Source: Phellopilus nigrolimitatus | Taxonomy: Eukaryota; Basidiomycota; Agaricomycetes; Hymenochaetales; Hymenochaetaceae | Length of the DNA stretch: 64,000 nt | NCBI GenBank assembly: GCA_021029095.1 | Contig: JAJOHG010000029.1 | Location: forward strand, 310,001-374,000 | Direction of reading: 5' to 3' | Shown: one piece after another, positions 52,615-64,000 of the stretch | Layout of the letters: each line of letters starts with the position of its first letter | Position numbering within the stretch: the stretch's first letter is position 1 | Notes under the pieces: generated by a model | What the model was told of the DNA's origin: nothing | Seen by the model: only the letters and a program-made list of their open reading frames with translations | The model's database searches: none | Position numbers and translations under genes: made by a program

Positions 52615-53396
52615 GGAACGACAGGCCAACTCTTCATGACTGAATCATCGTCGGAAGTACCGTCAAAGCAGTAGACAAAGACAGTGTAGATTGGGGCGTA
52701 GCATAGCGCGGAGCACTGTTTTATTCGTGGTTCACTGCAATATTCCAGTTGAAATAATCTGAATAACAAAAGCACGAGCTCGTTTCTAGAACCAAGAATA
52801 AATATGTAGACTCATGATGCGAAACTGACAAAAACAAAATTGATGCAAACCTGAGAGACAGAGCGTGAACTGAAGTAATCCTGTTCCTTCTCCGACACAA
52901 AACCATGAGGGTTGCTCTTCGATCCAAGCATGCTACGTGAGCGTCGAGCGCGAAGAATTAGAATGGGGATAGCGCTGAAACAGCTCGATGCTTGAGAGCG
53001 CAGTTGCAATAACCGTCGCCAGTGCCACGTCGTCACCCGGACTTTGCCGTAAAGGCGGCGTTCAACTAAGCAGACATGCCAATTTGCTAATTTGGCAGTT
53101 CACAAAAAGCCTCGAAAATGCGCCGATGAGCGAGTCGGGAGCTCTTATTGTAGGTGCTGTAGCCGAGAACTGTGCGACCTGTGCTCCGTTTATCGTCAAG
53201 ACTTCATTTAGGAAAGGATATCATAGAGTAATTCCAGCGAACTTAGGAGATAATTGTGAGTCCTTATTCTAACAGCATCATCGTGAAAAGCATATTCTAA
53301 CAACTTCTACGTTTATAGACTAACAAATATGTATTTTATATTGATTAAGAAAGCACGCAAAATCGAGGATATTTTAGCAGAATCCGGTATATGCCA
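52615..53396. other. Intergenic
   Basis: Lies between the 3' ends of the hypothetical gene and the second Zn2Cys6 gene. No gene seen. Confidence 0.4.
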
Positions 53397-56300
53397 TCAG
53401 CTAAAAGTGAGGCCCTCCCAGCCCGAGAGGCTCATGTCAGGGTTAATATCGGAATCTGGAATGACGAACCCGGACTGTTGCACGAACATGCGCCACGCCT
53501 CCGCCGACGCGGCATCTGGAATCTCGCCTTCGCTCTGATAGTGCGCTGCGTCGTCGTGGATAACGGGAGCAGACGCATTAGGGGCCGCCATAAACGCGTC
53601 CAACGCGGAGTCTGTGAACGCGGACATCTGCGGGGCAAAGTAGATATGGTCAGAGCCCACGTCTAATCCAGTGTTACTGTCGCTAGCCGAAGCGAAACTG
53701 GGATCGCCAAAGGGTGAATGAGATGTGGGGTTTTGCATCATCCACGTCGTGCTTGGCCATTGCTGCGGGCGCTGTTGCTGTTGCTGGAACCGCGAGTCCG
53801 ACGCGAACTGCGCAGCGTTGACTCGCTCCTGCTCCTGCTCGGCCCACCATATCTGCGTCATGCCCATCTCAGTGTCTGGAAAACAAGCATTCGAGGTATG
53901 AGCATAAGTCCGAGCCTGGGCTTCTTTGTGTGCCAGAGCTACTCCCTCATTCTCTGTGAAACCCCTAGAGGCCTGTCTACTGGTCTCGGTAGCGGCAGGC
54001 ACTTCAACGAAGAAGCTCGGAGAGAGGAAGCATGCCGTGTCCACATCCCCAATCAGACCGGTCCTCGTACCCAAGCGCTTGTCAGGCCACCCTCGATCGC
54101 TGGACATTCCACCAATGTTCCCAGAAGATGGCTCGGGAAAAGCCATAGATGTAGATCCAGACCTAGACATTGGGGACGAGCTCTCCAGTGAGTTCGCGCT
54201 CGAGCGTGCCGATGTAGAGGCGAAAGACGATGACATGTATGTCTGCACGCTTGAACTGCGCTGGTCAACCACCCGCGCTGTCCCGCGTAAGATAAAGAGC
54301 TCCGCATCTACGTCATCATGCGAATCGGCGTCTTCGCGGATGACTGGCACGCCAAGACCATTCCAAGAGACCTGAACATGGTCGGCAGAGGCGCCTAATT
54401 TGACTCCTCCGTTTTCTGTCTCGGTTTTGGCGCCGTCTTCACCTCCGGACTGAGGCGATTTGGGTACGCGAGACTTGTACAGCACATTAGAAGCCTTGTC
54501 ACGTATCCGCCGAAGGAGAGGCTGTTTTTATGAAGAATAGCAGGATAGCATTAATGAGAATAGACAGCTACGGAGGGGAGAAAGATATACCAAGCATCGT
54601 TTCGCTACAGGGTGAGCTGAAGTCTGTTCGAAGAGCGTAATTGCAAGTTCGAGCTCAACGAAAGCGGACAGGCGCAAAGCTGATCGTCGCTCCGCGAGCG
54701 ACCACAGAGCCTACAATGACCTATGTAGAAGCATTCGTCAGTGGACTTTCAAAGATTCTCGAAAGAGAGAAGAATAAAACGTACTGCACATGTCACCTGC
54801 GAGTATCCAGATGCTCCATACGCGGAGAAACACTAGTTGGAGACGGTCGTAGTGATTGCGGACGATTTCAAGTATGCACGTCGCGCTGCGGTATGTAGCG
54901 AGGAACGACACTGCGAACGAGCTGCGCATCGGGTCGCGCGGGGATTCGAGCATCGCCCGCGCGAAATAGCCGCGGTGAACATGTAGCAGGGCTAACATGC
55001 ACGTGGAAGTGCAAAAGGAAATGGTCAGGTCATACTCTGAAAGCAAATGGCGAAGGAAAATGTCGCACCCATCTCCTTGTACCACACGGTAATCAATGGA
55101 TGGAGAGAGTGAAATTCGGGGATGAAGTTAGGTTTGGGTGTGTCTGGAGCCGAAGGTTGCGTGAGCGGGACCGTGTCGAAGTCGCGCACGTGTCTGTCGA
55201 GTTCAAGGATTTCGGTGTAGCGCAAGGGTCGTGCAGTGCAGAGCTTCTCGGTCAGGCGTGGTAGGACGTCCCGACCGAATCGGTATCGCCAATATCGGAC
55301 TATTCTCAATCGATTAAATTGGGTCTTTACATTTCATTGAGAGAGCGCACCGCTTTGGATTATAGTCCTATCTTCGTCGATGATGGCGCGGTCATCTATT
55401 GGGAACTCGCAGTCGACCACGCTCGCGGGGAACACCGGGGGCCGCCCGGAATCCAAACTCTAAAACGAATCATATCATGTCAACAAGTAACCGGCCAGGA
55501 CGAAGTCACTCAGGAGGAAGGGTGGGATAGCTACCTTCCAGTGATCCAGCAAGTAGACTTCCCAGAAGATACTTCGTCGACGTTGAACCATATTAGAATC
55601 GAGATTCCAGCGCGCGGGATCACGATCTGTAGAGAAATCAACAAATATGTTCCTGAGTATAAACATCATTCGAAGTAGAACGGGACTCACGCAGCCCGAT
55701 CTAAATTAAAACGAATAAGAATCGATATCAACAGGTAAAATGAACCTACACTTACACTAGAGGCGAGGGTGAGGCCCAGGGAGACGATCTTCCAAGCCGC
55801 CTCCTGCGCTTTGCCTATATCTTCACCAGGTGCGGCAAAGACCTCGTACGAGCCGAGAAGAATAATGGCTTGCGTGCCAACAAGTGAGCCCCCGGTATGG
55901 AAGAGGCCGTGCAGAGATAGCGCGGCACGCGCGAGCTGGCTATACCGCTTCGCTTCGGAGTTGCACGGTGGCTGTGTGAGATCCGCAGCCGCGCCGCAGG
56001 CGAAGACCACCAAAAGCAGCGTGAGCTCGTGTAGACGATCCGTTGGATGATGATTCCGGCGATAGAAAAGAGGCATGATCTCGCTAACGATCTGCTGCCG
56101 GTCGATGGGTGCGACCGACCATGAGAGATTGGTGAGGTAAGCCTCGTATAGCGCAGTCGCTCGCTCGAGCGGCGGGAGTTGTGAGGTGACCTGTGCGGAG
56201 AGCGTCTCGCGCGGAAGATGTAGTGGCGCGAATGGCCACAGCAGGCTTGCCTGCGCAAGCGAGGGAGGCAGATTATACCAGTCGAGGCGGGGCGGTCCGT

Positions 56301-57155
56301 GTGAATCGAAATATTCCTTAGGGAGAGAGATGAGAGGCGAGGTAATATGGATGGGAGCGTGTTAGAGACAAGACTCACCATGAGAAGTAATTGCTAAAGA
56401 AGTTAAAAGATAAAAATTAGTTTGAAAAGGAGCGCAGCGGACTAGCAGCTACTTACCTCCGTCGCAGATGCGCCCAAGAAACGCATCGATGATCCCTCGC
56501 TCACTGACAATGTTCCGAACGCGCCGGCTAATCCCTCCTCTTCCTCTTCCACCGGCCGAGGCACGTTGACTCCCTGTTTGATCGCGAGGAGCTCCGGGGT
56601 AAGAAGTGGATGATGCGCAAGCCCACTGGAGCCAGCTGCAGCTCTCAATCTGGAGCGCATCCTCGAGCGTTCGGATGCGCTCGCTCATGGAGGTGAGCCT
56701 GCGTTGAACATGTTCGGTGTCTGGCATGGAAGACGCGAGGATGGCACGCGTTGCCGGGCTGCTTTCCGAGTTGATCCCTGCAGAGGTAAAAGAATGACGA
56801 ACCACGAGATTACGAGAGCGCCTACGTACCTATTGGACAGGTGGCTACGCATCCCCGTCGAATGCAAGTTGAGCATGGCACCTTTCGCTGTCTGTCAGTT
56901 ATGCGTCTCTCTGTTATTCGAGCGACAGCCCCCGACCTTTTTATTGCATTTGAGCTTTAACCTAGATATGATCAACACACGACCAGGCACAACTAGAATG
57001 AGAAATGAGCAGGGCATCAAGTACGCTGCACGCACCTGTGACACTCTACACAGGAGATCTCAGCCCCTCGTCCGTTTGAGCTCGAGCTCGCGTTCGCGCA
57101 CCTTGCGAAGCTCGACACCCGTCGCGTCGAAAGCATGTTTCGCAACAGGCGACAT
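53397..57155 (-). pseudogene. Zn2Cys6 fungal transcription factor, frameshifted (second regulator)
   Basis: The zinc cluster is assembled from exon 1 (CVEC, ending 57036), a 25-nt microexon 56937-56961 (LKLKCNKK) and exon 56830-56881 (VPCSTCIRRGCVATCP). A coiled segment (RRLTSMSERIRTLEDAL) follows. A 15-nt microexon 56379-56393 (QLLLM) leads into the fungal TF domain (YFDSHGPPRLDWYNLP, RRRSIFWEVYLLD, SGRPPVFPASVVD). The tail has poly-Q. Three frame changes break it: before CVEC (57061-57068), between LEDAL and HPLLTPELLAIK (about 56590-56660) and before SAFVELELA (about 54668-54675). Either a decayed gene or an indel-rich assembly. The start MSPVAKHAF at 57155 fits the family; an ATG at 57241 is in frame with CVEC instead. 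Confidence 0.7.
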
Positions 57156-58363
57156 CGGCTGGAAGGAACGAAAAGATGTAGATGCTGAAGAGACTGAGGT
57201 GAGACGATTGACATCGAGCGTAAATCTCTGATCCGGTGCACTGATGACTCAGCACAGTCACGTGCATCAGAAGGAGCGCGTCAGAGCCGCTGCTAACTCG
57301 CTAAAAGAAAACTTGCTCAAAGAAAGAGAAAGATAGAAAGCGTTTACGAGCGCTCCATAGGAGCTGCAGTGCGATTTCGTCAGCTCTGTGGACTTTTAGG
57401 TAAGGCCTAAGGCTCGGAAAATCACTAGTAGGCGGACGAGGGAACGCGGCTGTCGGCGCAAAAGCTTCAGCGGATGGACGCGTACGTGCTCTTCTTGTTT
57501 GGTGCTTATCCTTTCATTTTACTTCCACTGGTAGTACTGCATACTTTTCTCCTTACTGACACCGTGCAACATCCATGCAGGTCCAGAAACTGGATCCACC
57601 GTTCGCAATTCTCGGCGCGGTATCCATGCGCATCATAAGGTACATTTTCCCCCTCCTTCTTATAATGTCGCATACTCAATCGGAGACACTTCTTTCAAAA
57701 TGAGGACTGAATGTTAATTATGAACTCTTCGTTTTCCGATAGGTTGTTAATTTGAGCACTGAGAAACTTACGAACTCCTACAAACAGTAGATGGAATCAT
57801 GCTGACCCTTTTCTAATTTCCGTGAATCATATGCAAGATGAAGAATTTAGTCTTTCAACCTAGAGAAGCAGTTGAAGCTTTTTCTTCTCTGCTTCTTTCT
57901 GGAGTCTGTCAGTGTCTTTTTTTTTTTTTTCTTTCTTTATCACTAAACGAATGGCGAGGGATTTGTCCAACTAAGCTGAGCCCAAGTCTTTTAAAATGGA
58001 AGCTCATACTTTCCATCAGATTAGCCTGCAATGTCAATGCTTGCCTAAAATAATCACGTCCCACGTCAAGCATCGACTTGATCTCAGGCTCGGAGTTGAT
58101 GGAAGTACAGCGAGTGCTTCCACCCGTGACATGTCGTTACCTGCTGATCTCATCGATTTATCAGTGATTTTCAGACATGTCAGTGGCCCAGGGAGCAATA
58201 GTGTGTGATAACGAAGCATTTATGGCAGTCTACGTACACAGACTGCGGCGCCCGTTCGGGATTCTCTTGTTCGCATAAGCCGTGACGACGCGTTCAAGGA
58301 GGCTTTTCTGTTCTTTTGACGACTTTCAGCCTTTTTACCAACGCGCACTAACGCAGGACCACC
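57156..58363. other. Intergenic, divergent between regulator 2 and SDR2
   Basis: Should contain both promoters. A poly-T/CTTT tract is near 57918-57940. No gene seen. Confidence 0.4.
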
Positions 58364-59455
58364 ATGGAGCCTGATCCTCAGCTTGCCTCTCCGCTCGTGC
58401 CGATCGGTGTTGAAGCTGCACTCCGCTCTGCGTCCGACCCATCTTTCACGCCACGCGCCACTTTACTCGAGAAGGAGTTCTCCATCGCCGGCCGCGTTGC
58501 TGTTATCTCCTGGTGGAAACCGGGGCCTCGGCCTCGAGATGGCTGAGGCACTCGCAGAGGCAGGTGCTATAGTGTACTGTCTCGACCTCCCAGCCTCTCC
58601 GGGCGAGTCATGGGAAGCGACGCGGGCTTATGTTTCGAAGCTCGGGCTTGCAGGAGGGGCGCGACTGGAATATGCGAGCGTGGACGTTACAGATCAGCAG
58701 GCTATCTGGGATGTTGTTGAGAAGATCGCAGAGAAAGAAGGACGGATGGACGTGTGTGTCGCCGCGGCGGGCATCGCGTTGGGCGGAAATGCGTGCCTCG
58801 ACTATCCCTGCAGCACAGTTCGAGAAGATCATCGGTGTGAATCTGAACGGCGTGTTTTATACCGCTCAGGCGGCCGGGCGCCAAATGGTCAAATACAATC
58901 GGCCGGGGAGCATCGTGCTGATTGCGTCGATGGCGGGGAGCATCGCTATGCCGAACAGCAAAAATACTGCATACAATGCGAGCAAGGCTGGTGTGGTCCA
59001 GATGGCACGAAATTTGGCATGCGAGCTCGCGGTAAAGGGAATCAGAGTCAACTCGCTTTCGCCGGGGTGGATTCCGACTCCGTAAGAGTTGTTTCTCAAT
59101 TGCTTATATTTTATATATTGACGGAAAAATCTTTCTCAACACATTCACGCGCGTATCCCGGAAATAACGAATATATATATATATATCGCCTTTCACCCTG
59201 TAAGGATGACTATGAATTTTCTTGATTCAAATCCGCACCTCCGTACGGAGTGGGCTTCGCAGAACCCGCTCGGACGTCTTGGAAGGCCAGACGAGCTGCG
59301 CGGCGCCATCGCATGGCTAGCATCGGACGCGTCGTCGTTCTGCACAGGAAGCGAGTACGTGTGCACTATTTATTTTTACTTGTTGAGCCGTTACCATTAT
59401 TGATTATGATTACCTTTCCAGCATTCTCATCTGCGGCGGACAGACTGCCTGGTAA
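58364..59455 (+). pseudogene. SDR paralogue 2, two +1 frameshifts
   Basis: Very close to SDR1 over most of its length and with the same introns. There is one extra base within the GGNRG cofactor loop (about 58508-58512, ATCTCCTGG versus ATCTCTGG) and another at about 58808-58812 (CCCTGCAGC versus CCCGCAGC). Later exons are intact to GGQTAW and stop at 59455. The patch around the catalytic Tyr (SIAMPNSKNTAYNASKAG) differs sharply from SDR1 ([18 protein letters not shown]), while flanks are almost identical. This suggests conversion with another paralogue. An AT dinucleotide run lies in its second intron (59169-59187). Confidence 0.8.
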
Positions 59456-60063
59456 AGAACGGAACATACGATATGTATTCAATTTCTTGCGCGTTGTATA
59501 GCCTAACTGTGTTTTCTGTTTACATGACATGTATATAACGTAAATACATTTGTGCTATCCTGCGATTATTGAGTTGCGTAGACGTTGGACGTTGACTCAT
59601 TAAGGTAAGGACTTTTCTTTGACGCAATACAGATTGCATCAGCTTCAACCCCCTTAACGACGTACTCGCAGCAATTAAACGTGCCTTGCACTCAAACCCA
59701 TCTATTGACATTAAGCGAATACATTAAGTGAATAGTCAAAAGGTCACTGCGTCGGGTTGAATTAAATGCATTGAGTTCGGTAGTCCTGTAAAGTAGTACT
59801 GGAAATTTAATAATCAAAATCTGCAGAGACGCGTCACATCAAACTCTTGATCTCGGCCTCGTAATTCAGACATTCCTTACACCTGTTCGCCTACCAGCTT
59901 ATACCAAAAACTATAATTGATTGCATACGAAAAGAAAGCCCAGAGAGAACAATATTGAGATCGCCGCTAGCGTACGCTACGCACCTTCTTCGACAAATTC
60001 ATATTCCAAATTTAACGCGATGATAGCCCTCGGATATTATTAATAAAATGTTGATCTCAACCC
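59456..60063. other. Convergent intergenic region
   Basis: Lies between SDR2 (plus) and SDR3 (minus). AT-rich, no gene seen. Confidence 0.5.
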
Positions 60064-61267
60064 TCACCATGCGTGATGTCCACCACTGACAAGGATACTA
60101 GAATAGAATGGTCAATAACCAGTAGCGTAAAAACCGATGAACCACGCACTCGCTGCCAGTGCAAAAAGACGATGCATCGGACGCCAGCCATGCAATGACG
60201 CCCCGTAGTTCATCGGGCCTTCCAAGGCGACCGAGAGGGTTCTGCGAGGCCAATATGTCGAACAATTGCGGTTGATCGTCAAGGAAGGCTGCTGTTAGAC
60301 TATAAGGCCGATTAACATGACTGCCTGAAGTAGCAACGGATAGGAGCGATACGCACGCGGTATAGATATATCCCGGCGAGAGCGTGTTCACTCTGATCTT
60401 CTTGGGACCGAGCTCGCAGGCCATGCTCCTTCCCATTTGAATCACGGCGGACTTGCTCGTGTTATACGCGACCCAATGCTGATCCTACAAGCATCGTCAG
60501 TGTCAATTGAAGATATACCCAGTAAGACGGAAAACGAAAGATACCCTGTTAGTAACGCTGCCACTCATCGAAGCGATCAAAATGATACTGCCAGGCAGTC
60601 CGAACTTCTCCATCTGGCGCCCAGCGGCTTGCGCAGTGTACAATACACCGTTCACGTTTACCTGCATGAGCCTTTCGAATTCCACCGCACGGTAATCCAG
60701 ACACTCCGCGCCCGCTAGTATTCCGGCCGCAGCGACACACACGTCCAATCGCCCTTCCTTCTCCGCTATCTTTGCGACTACGTCCCAAACGGCATTCTGG
60801 TCCGTAACGTCGACGCTCGCGTACTCCAGCCGTGCTCCCTTCGTGAGCCCGAGTTTCGAGATGTACGCCTGGGTTGCTTTCCAGGTGTCACCTGGCGTTG
60901 ATGGAAGGTCAAGGCAGTAGACAGTGGCGCCTGCCTCAGTAAGCGCTTGGGCCATCTCGAGACCAAGCCCGCGATGGCCACCGGAAACGATCGCGACGCG
61001 GCCTTCTAGGGAAAACTCCTTCTCGAGTAACGTAGGACGTGGCTTGAAAGACGGGTCGGACGCAGCGCGAAGAGCAGCTTCGACGCCAATTGGTCCGAGC
61101 GGCGAGACCGACTGAGGCTTGGGAGGGAAGCAAGTTATAGGGCTTTGTGAAATCGCACGCCGTGCGTAGACGCTGGTGGAGACAGGCAATGCCCTACCAA
61201 TCAGTCTGGTGGAAGGTTGCCGAAACAAATTTACAGATTTGAAAGCTCCGGGACGAAGAGCGGACAT
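60064..61267 (-). CDS. Sorbose-reductase-like SDR with probable mitochondrial presequence (SDR3)
   Basis: Paralogue of SDR1 in which every exon joins in phase: first exon 60545-61267, second 60357-60484, then two short ones ending at the stop at 60064; about 345 aa. Its extra length is an N-terminal extension rich in Arg and Ser without acidic residues (MSALRPGAFKSVNLFRQPST, then RLIGRALP and YARRAISQ), typical of a mitochondrial targeting peptide. Cofactor loop SGGHRGLG, catalytic Ser in IASMSGS, YNTSK, and C-terminal ILVSGGHHAW. Glycine-loop Asn of SDR1 is His here. It probably oxidises or reduces a related polyol/ketose in another compartment. Targeting is inferred from composition only. 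Confidence 0.88.
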
Positions 61268-62266
61268 GACTTGGTCGTCAAAGGTGTTTCTGTTTGTGCC
61301 AGAGTCTATCGAAAAGGGAGATACGGGGGCGGTGACAAGACGACGAGAGCGTACAAACAGCTGCTATAAGAGCACAGATATGCTGGGAGGAATGACCCGG
61401 GACTCTGCGCACCGTTGATTTCCGTTAAAACCTTCAAAAATATGGAGAGGTCAGCTGGTCGGCGCACGGTACCTTTCGGATCATAAACCCTCACAATACA
61501 AAATGCTGTCAACTTTGAGGCAGAGAGTTTCCATACGCACGGCTCGTGTGACGAACGAGACGTAGATATGGAGGGACTTCTGCCATTCGTTATTCGAAGT
61601 TAGTTACGGCTTTCTGAGACCAGACGAGCTTCCTTATCAGAGTCTGGGGGATATCGCTCTCGAATCTCGGTGGTCACAGGAGTTTGAGTCCGCCTTAGTA
61701 TTGCGACGGACAGGTTGACATCACTGGGGCACAGCCTTCCAATTGAGTTGTAAGAATGTATAGACAAACATAAAGGAATGTGAGTCATGAGCGAAGCCAA
61801 GAACTCACGAGACACTCAGCCTCGCGGCCAGCAACTAGATTGATTGCTGTCGAGTGACATCCAGAAGTATCTCGAAGCACATCTTCGAGTCCAGTCCGGT
61901 CTTTTCGTCTTTTGATAGATAATTCTGAGACATTAGAACAGCGAGGCAATAATAGTAGGACGAGCTGGTATGACTTTTCACATCGAACCGTGGCAACGTT
62001 GAAGGTCGCCAGAGCCTGAAAGCAGCAAGCCGATCATAAAGTTTGCCCTCATTCGTGGCGGAAGCCAGCCGTCGTCTCGAAAGCGGTCGAACGGCGGAGA
62101 CTTCTGAACTTTGAAGTCGGATCATTGAGATCTGAAGGCTGAGATGCAGTGCCCACGAGCACATGATGGTGGGACAAAGGTCACGTGAGCGCGGCATGGC
62201 AAAAAAAATGCCGATCTTCAGCAGCTCACACAAGTTTCTTTTCCCTCCTCTCCCGTCATCTACAAA
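61268..62266. other. Divergent promoter region of SDR3 and the carrier gene
   Basis: Open frames are present (for example 61835-62233 minus) but without domains. It holds both promoters. Confidence 0.4.
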
Positions 62267-63469
62267 ATGTCTCCTGTCGCTGGTGGAAAGGGAAAGGACA
62301 GCGGTATGGCGCGCGTCCTCGGTTCTGGAACGTCAGGTACGGTGAGCACGAAGAGATTGAATGCGAGTTTGACACCGAACGCTGACGGGGGATGGTCATT
62401 GACAGGCATCGCTGAGCTGCTCGTCTTCCACCCAGTCGACACCATTTCCAAGCGGCTTATGAGCAACAAGGGCAAGGTCTGTCTCATCAAACAAATTAAG
62501 CTCCAGCCTCAGACTAAAGCGCACAAACCCGGCTGTCGATGCTTATCAGGTCTCAGGCAACCTCTCGACAGTTGTTTTCCGCGAGCATGCAACTGCGCCG
62601 GTCGGCAAGCGCATGCTCTCGCTATTTCCAGGACTCGGTTACGCGGCGGGATACAAGGTCGCCCAGCGCATCTACAAGTTCGGCGGCCAGCCGTGGTTCA
62701 ACGACCTCATCTCTTCGCGCTACAAGACCTCGTTCACGAACATTTTTGGCGAGCGGAAAGGGAAGACGATGATTCAGGCGACGGCGGGGAGCTTGACGGG
62801 GATTGGCGAAGTCGTGAGTAGCTTTATTTGCTTCATGCCCGGGACGATTCATGGTGTTCGACTTCGCAGATCGGACCAATTGTTTTGGGTTACAAATGCC
62901 GATCTTTTTTATTTATTTGATAGGTTCTCCTGCCTCTTGACGCACTCAAGATAAAGCGCCAGGTAAACCCGGAGGCTTTCCGTGGGCGCGGCGTTGTGCG
63001 CATCTTCATGGAGGAGGGTACGACGCTCTACCGGGGCTGGGGATGGACCATGGCGCGTAATGCTCCTGGGTCCTTTGCTGTGCGTCCTACATTGCCTTCT
63101 CCATCCACAAGGCACATCTGACTAACTCGCCCTTAGCTTTTTGGTGCGTCAGCAGCAACGAAGGACCTCCTCGGCGTGACCTCCTACGCGCAAGCGACGT
63201 GGACTCAGAACTTCCTCGCCTCCGTCGCGGGTGCGGTAGCGAGCATCACCGTCGCCGCGCCGCTCGACGTCATCAAGACGCGCATCCAGAACGCGAACTT
63301 TGAGACGCGTGTGCACGGGCTCACGGTGCTTAAGGAGCTTGTGAAGAATGAGGGCGTCGGTGGGCTGTTCAAGGGCCTCACGCCCAAGATCCTTGTCGTC
63401 GGCCCGAAGCTTGTCTTCAGCTACACCCTCGCGCAGAGCCTGATTCCATGGTTCTCGAACTACGTATAG
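62267..63469 (+). CDS. GGC1: Mitochondrial GTP/GDP carrier (Ggc1-like)
   Basis: Member of the mitochondrial carrier family (SLC25), inner membrane, exchanging GTP for GDP. Exons 62267-62336, 62406-62476, 62520-62813, 62924-63079 and 63137-63469 sum to 307 aa (yeast Ggc1 is 300). The three carrier signatures are present: HPVDTISKR, LPLDALKIKR and APLDVIKTR. Characteristic Ggc1 blocks are SKRLMSN, LFPGLGYAAGYK, GGQPWFND, RGWGWTMARNAPGSF, YAQATWTQNF and FKGLTPKILVVGPKLVFS. All introns keep frame; the second is only 43 nt. It is a conserved housekeeping gene and likely marks the edge of the accessory region. Confidence 0.93.
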
Positions 63470-63544
63470 AGCGAGATGGCGAGGACATGACTCTGGAGGG
63501 GGAAAATATTGGTCGTAATAGGACGTCCCTTGCGTACGACGCGC

Positions 63545-63767
63545 TACGATACACACATCTACGAGATAACTTATTATATAGAAGCACGCACACGTTTTGT
63601 TTGGCTTACTCTAATTAGTCTTGTTCTAATCTTACGGTCTTATGCGGACATACGCCGGGCTATGATACACACATCTACAAGATAACTTATTATCTAGAAG
63701 CACGCACACATTTTGTTCGGCTCACTCTAATTGGTGACATTCTTATCTAAGGTCTTATGCGGATAGT
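63545..63767 (+). repeat. Tandem duplication, about 116-nt period
   Basis: GATACACACATCTAC begins at 63548 and again at 63664. Each is followed by ATAACTTATTAT, GAAGCACGCACAC, TTTTGTTYGGCT and GGTCTTATGCGGA. Two diverged copies lie in the 3' flank of the carrier gene. Confidence 0.85.
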
Positions 63768-64000
63768 CCATCTCTTCAACTCGCTCATTTAGGGCTTTAT
63801 TTGCGTGTGATTGCTATAAGATGTCCTATTCAAGAAATTTCGACGTCAAGCGCGAGAGGGAAGCTGGCGGGTTCCCGCGGCCGTGCGAAGTGATGACGTG
63901 CAGGATATGCCATCGAGCTCATCTCTCAAGGACTGCAAACTTACATGCCATAAGATAAGCACCAAACGCGGTATAATTCTGTACCTCCTGTCCTGACGCT
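63768..64000. other. Window end, no gene seen
   Basis: Short AT-rich stretch without an identifiable feature. Confidence 0.4.

Overview
The window looks like nuclear DNA of an agaricomycete (mushroom-forming basidiomycete). Genes are dense in short introns (mostly 50-75 nt, GT-AG with a few GC-AG). The families are basidiomycete ones: class I sesquiterpene synthases with split D/E-rich and NSE motifs, a multi-intron P450, S53 sedolisins, NmrA-like reductases, Zn2Cys6 regulators, a fungal phosphoketolase and a Ggc1-type mitochondrial carrier. No tRNA, rRNA or CRISPR was seen. I worked out exon structures by hand from splice sites, reading phase and comparison of paralogues inside the window; in-frame totals are quoted where I summed every exon.

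Left half (1-33.7 kb) is a duplication-rich sesquiterpenoid locus. It is bracketed by an inverted pair of sedolisin protease genes (1-1920 minus, cut by the window edge; 31764-33677 plus). Between them lie four terpene synthase genes. TS1 (5738-6867) is intact. TS2 (11367-12490) is broken by a 2-nt deletion. TS3 (28355-29482) is intact in frame but its first metal-binding Asp is Glu. TS4 (17668-18834 minus) is a divergent intact member. With them are a complete 527-aa P450 (12920-15225 minus), an intact NmrA-like reductase (20562-21847 minus) and a decayed copy of it (22573-23954). The TS2 locus is nested: a 1.54-kb promoter-plus-gene module nearly identical to the TS3 module sits between the 5' and 3' remnants of another terpene synthase gene. 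A 1.58-kb element with 200-bp near-perfect inverted arms bounded by TA lies just upstream of the P450. At 7.75-9.9 kb is a graveyard of housekeeping-gene fragments (SDR tail, protein-L-isoaspartate methyltransferase, N-acetyl-gamma-glutamyl-phosphate reductase). An unidentified older repeat recurs upstream of each terpene synthase unit.

Middle (33.7-44.4 kb): one complete 645-aa Zn2Cys6 regulator (36699-39064) whose zinc cluster is only readable through a 13-nt microexon, then about 5 kb with no gene I can support.

Right half (44.4-64 kb): carbon-metabolism genes. These are three paralogous sorbose-reductase-like SDRs (44472-45550 intact; 58364-59455 with two +1 frameshifts; 60064-61267 minus, intact with a probable mitochondrial presequence), a phosphoketolase (46091-49141 minus), an unknown 296-aa protein (51521-52614), a second Zn2Cys6 regulator with several frameshifts (53397-57155 minus) and a mitochondrial GTP/GDP carrier (62267-63469).

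In every duplicated family at least one copy is broken or altered, which points to repeated local duplication followed by decay. Indel errors in the assembly are the main alternative for the frameshifts and can be excluded only with reads or transcripts.
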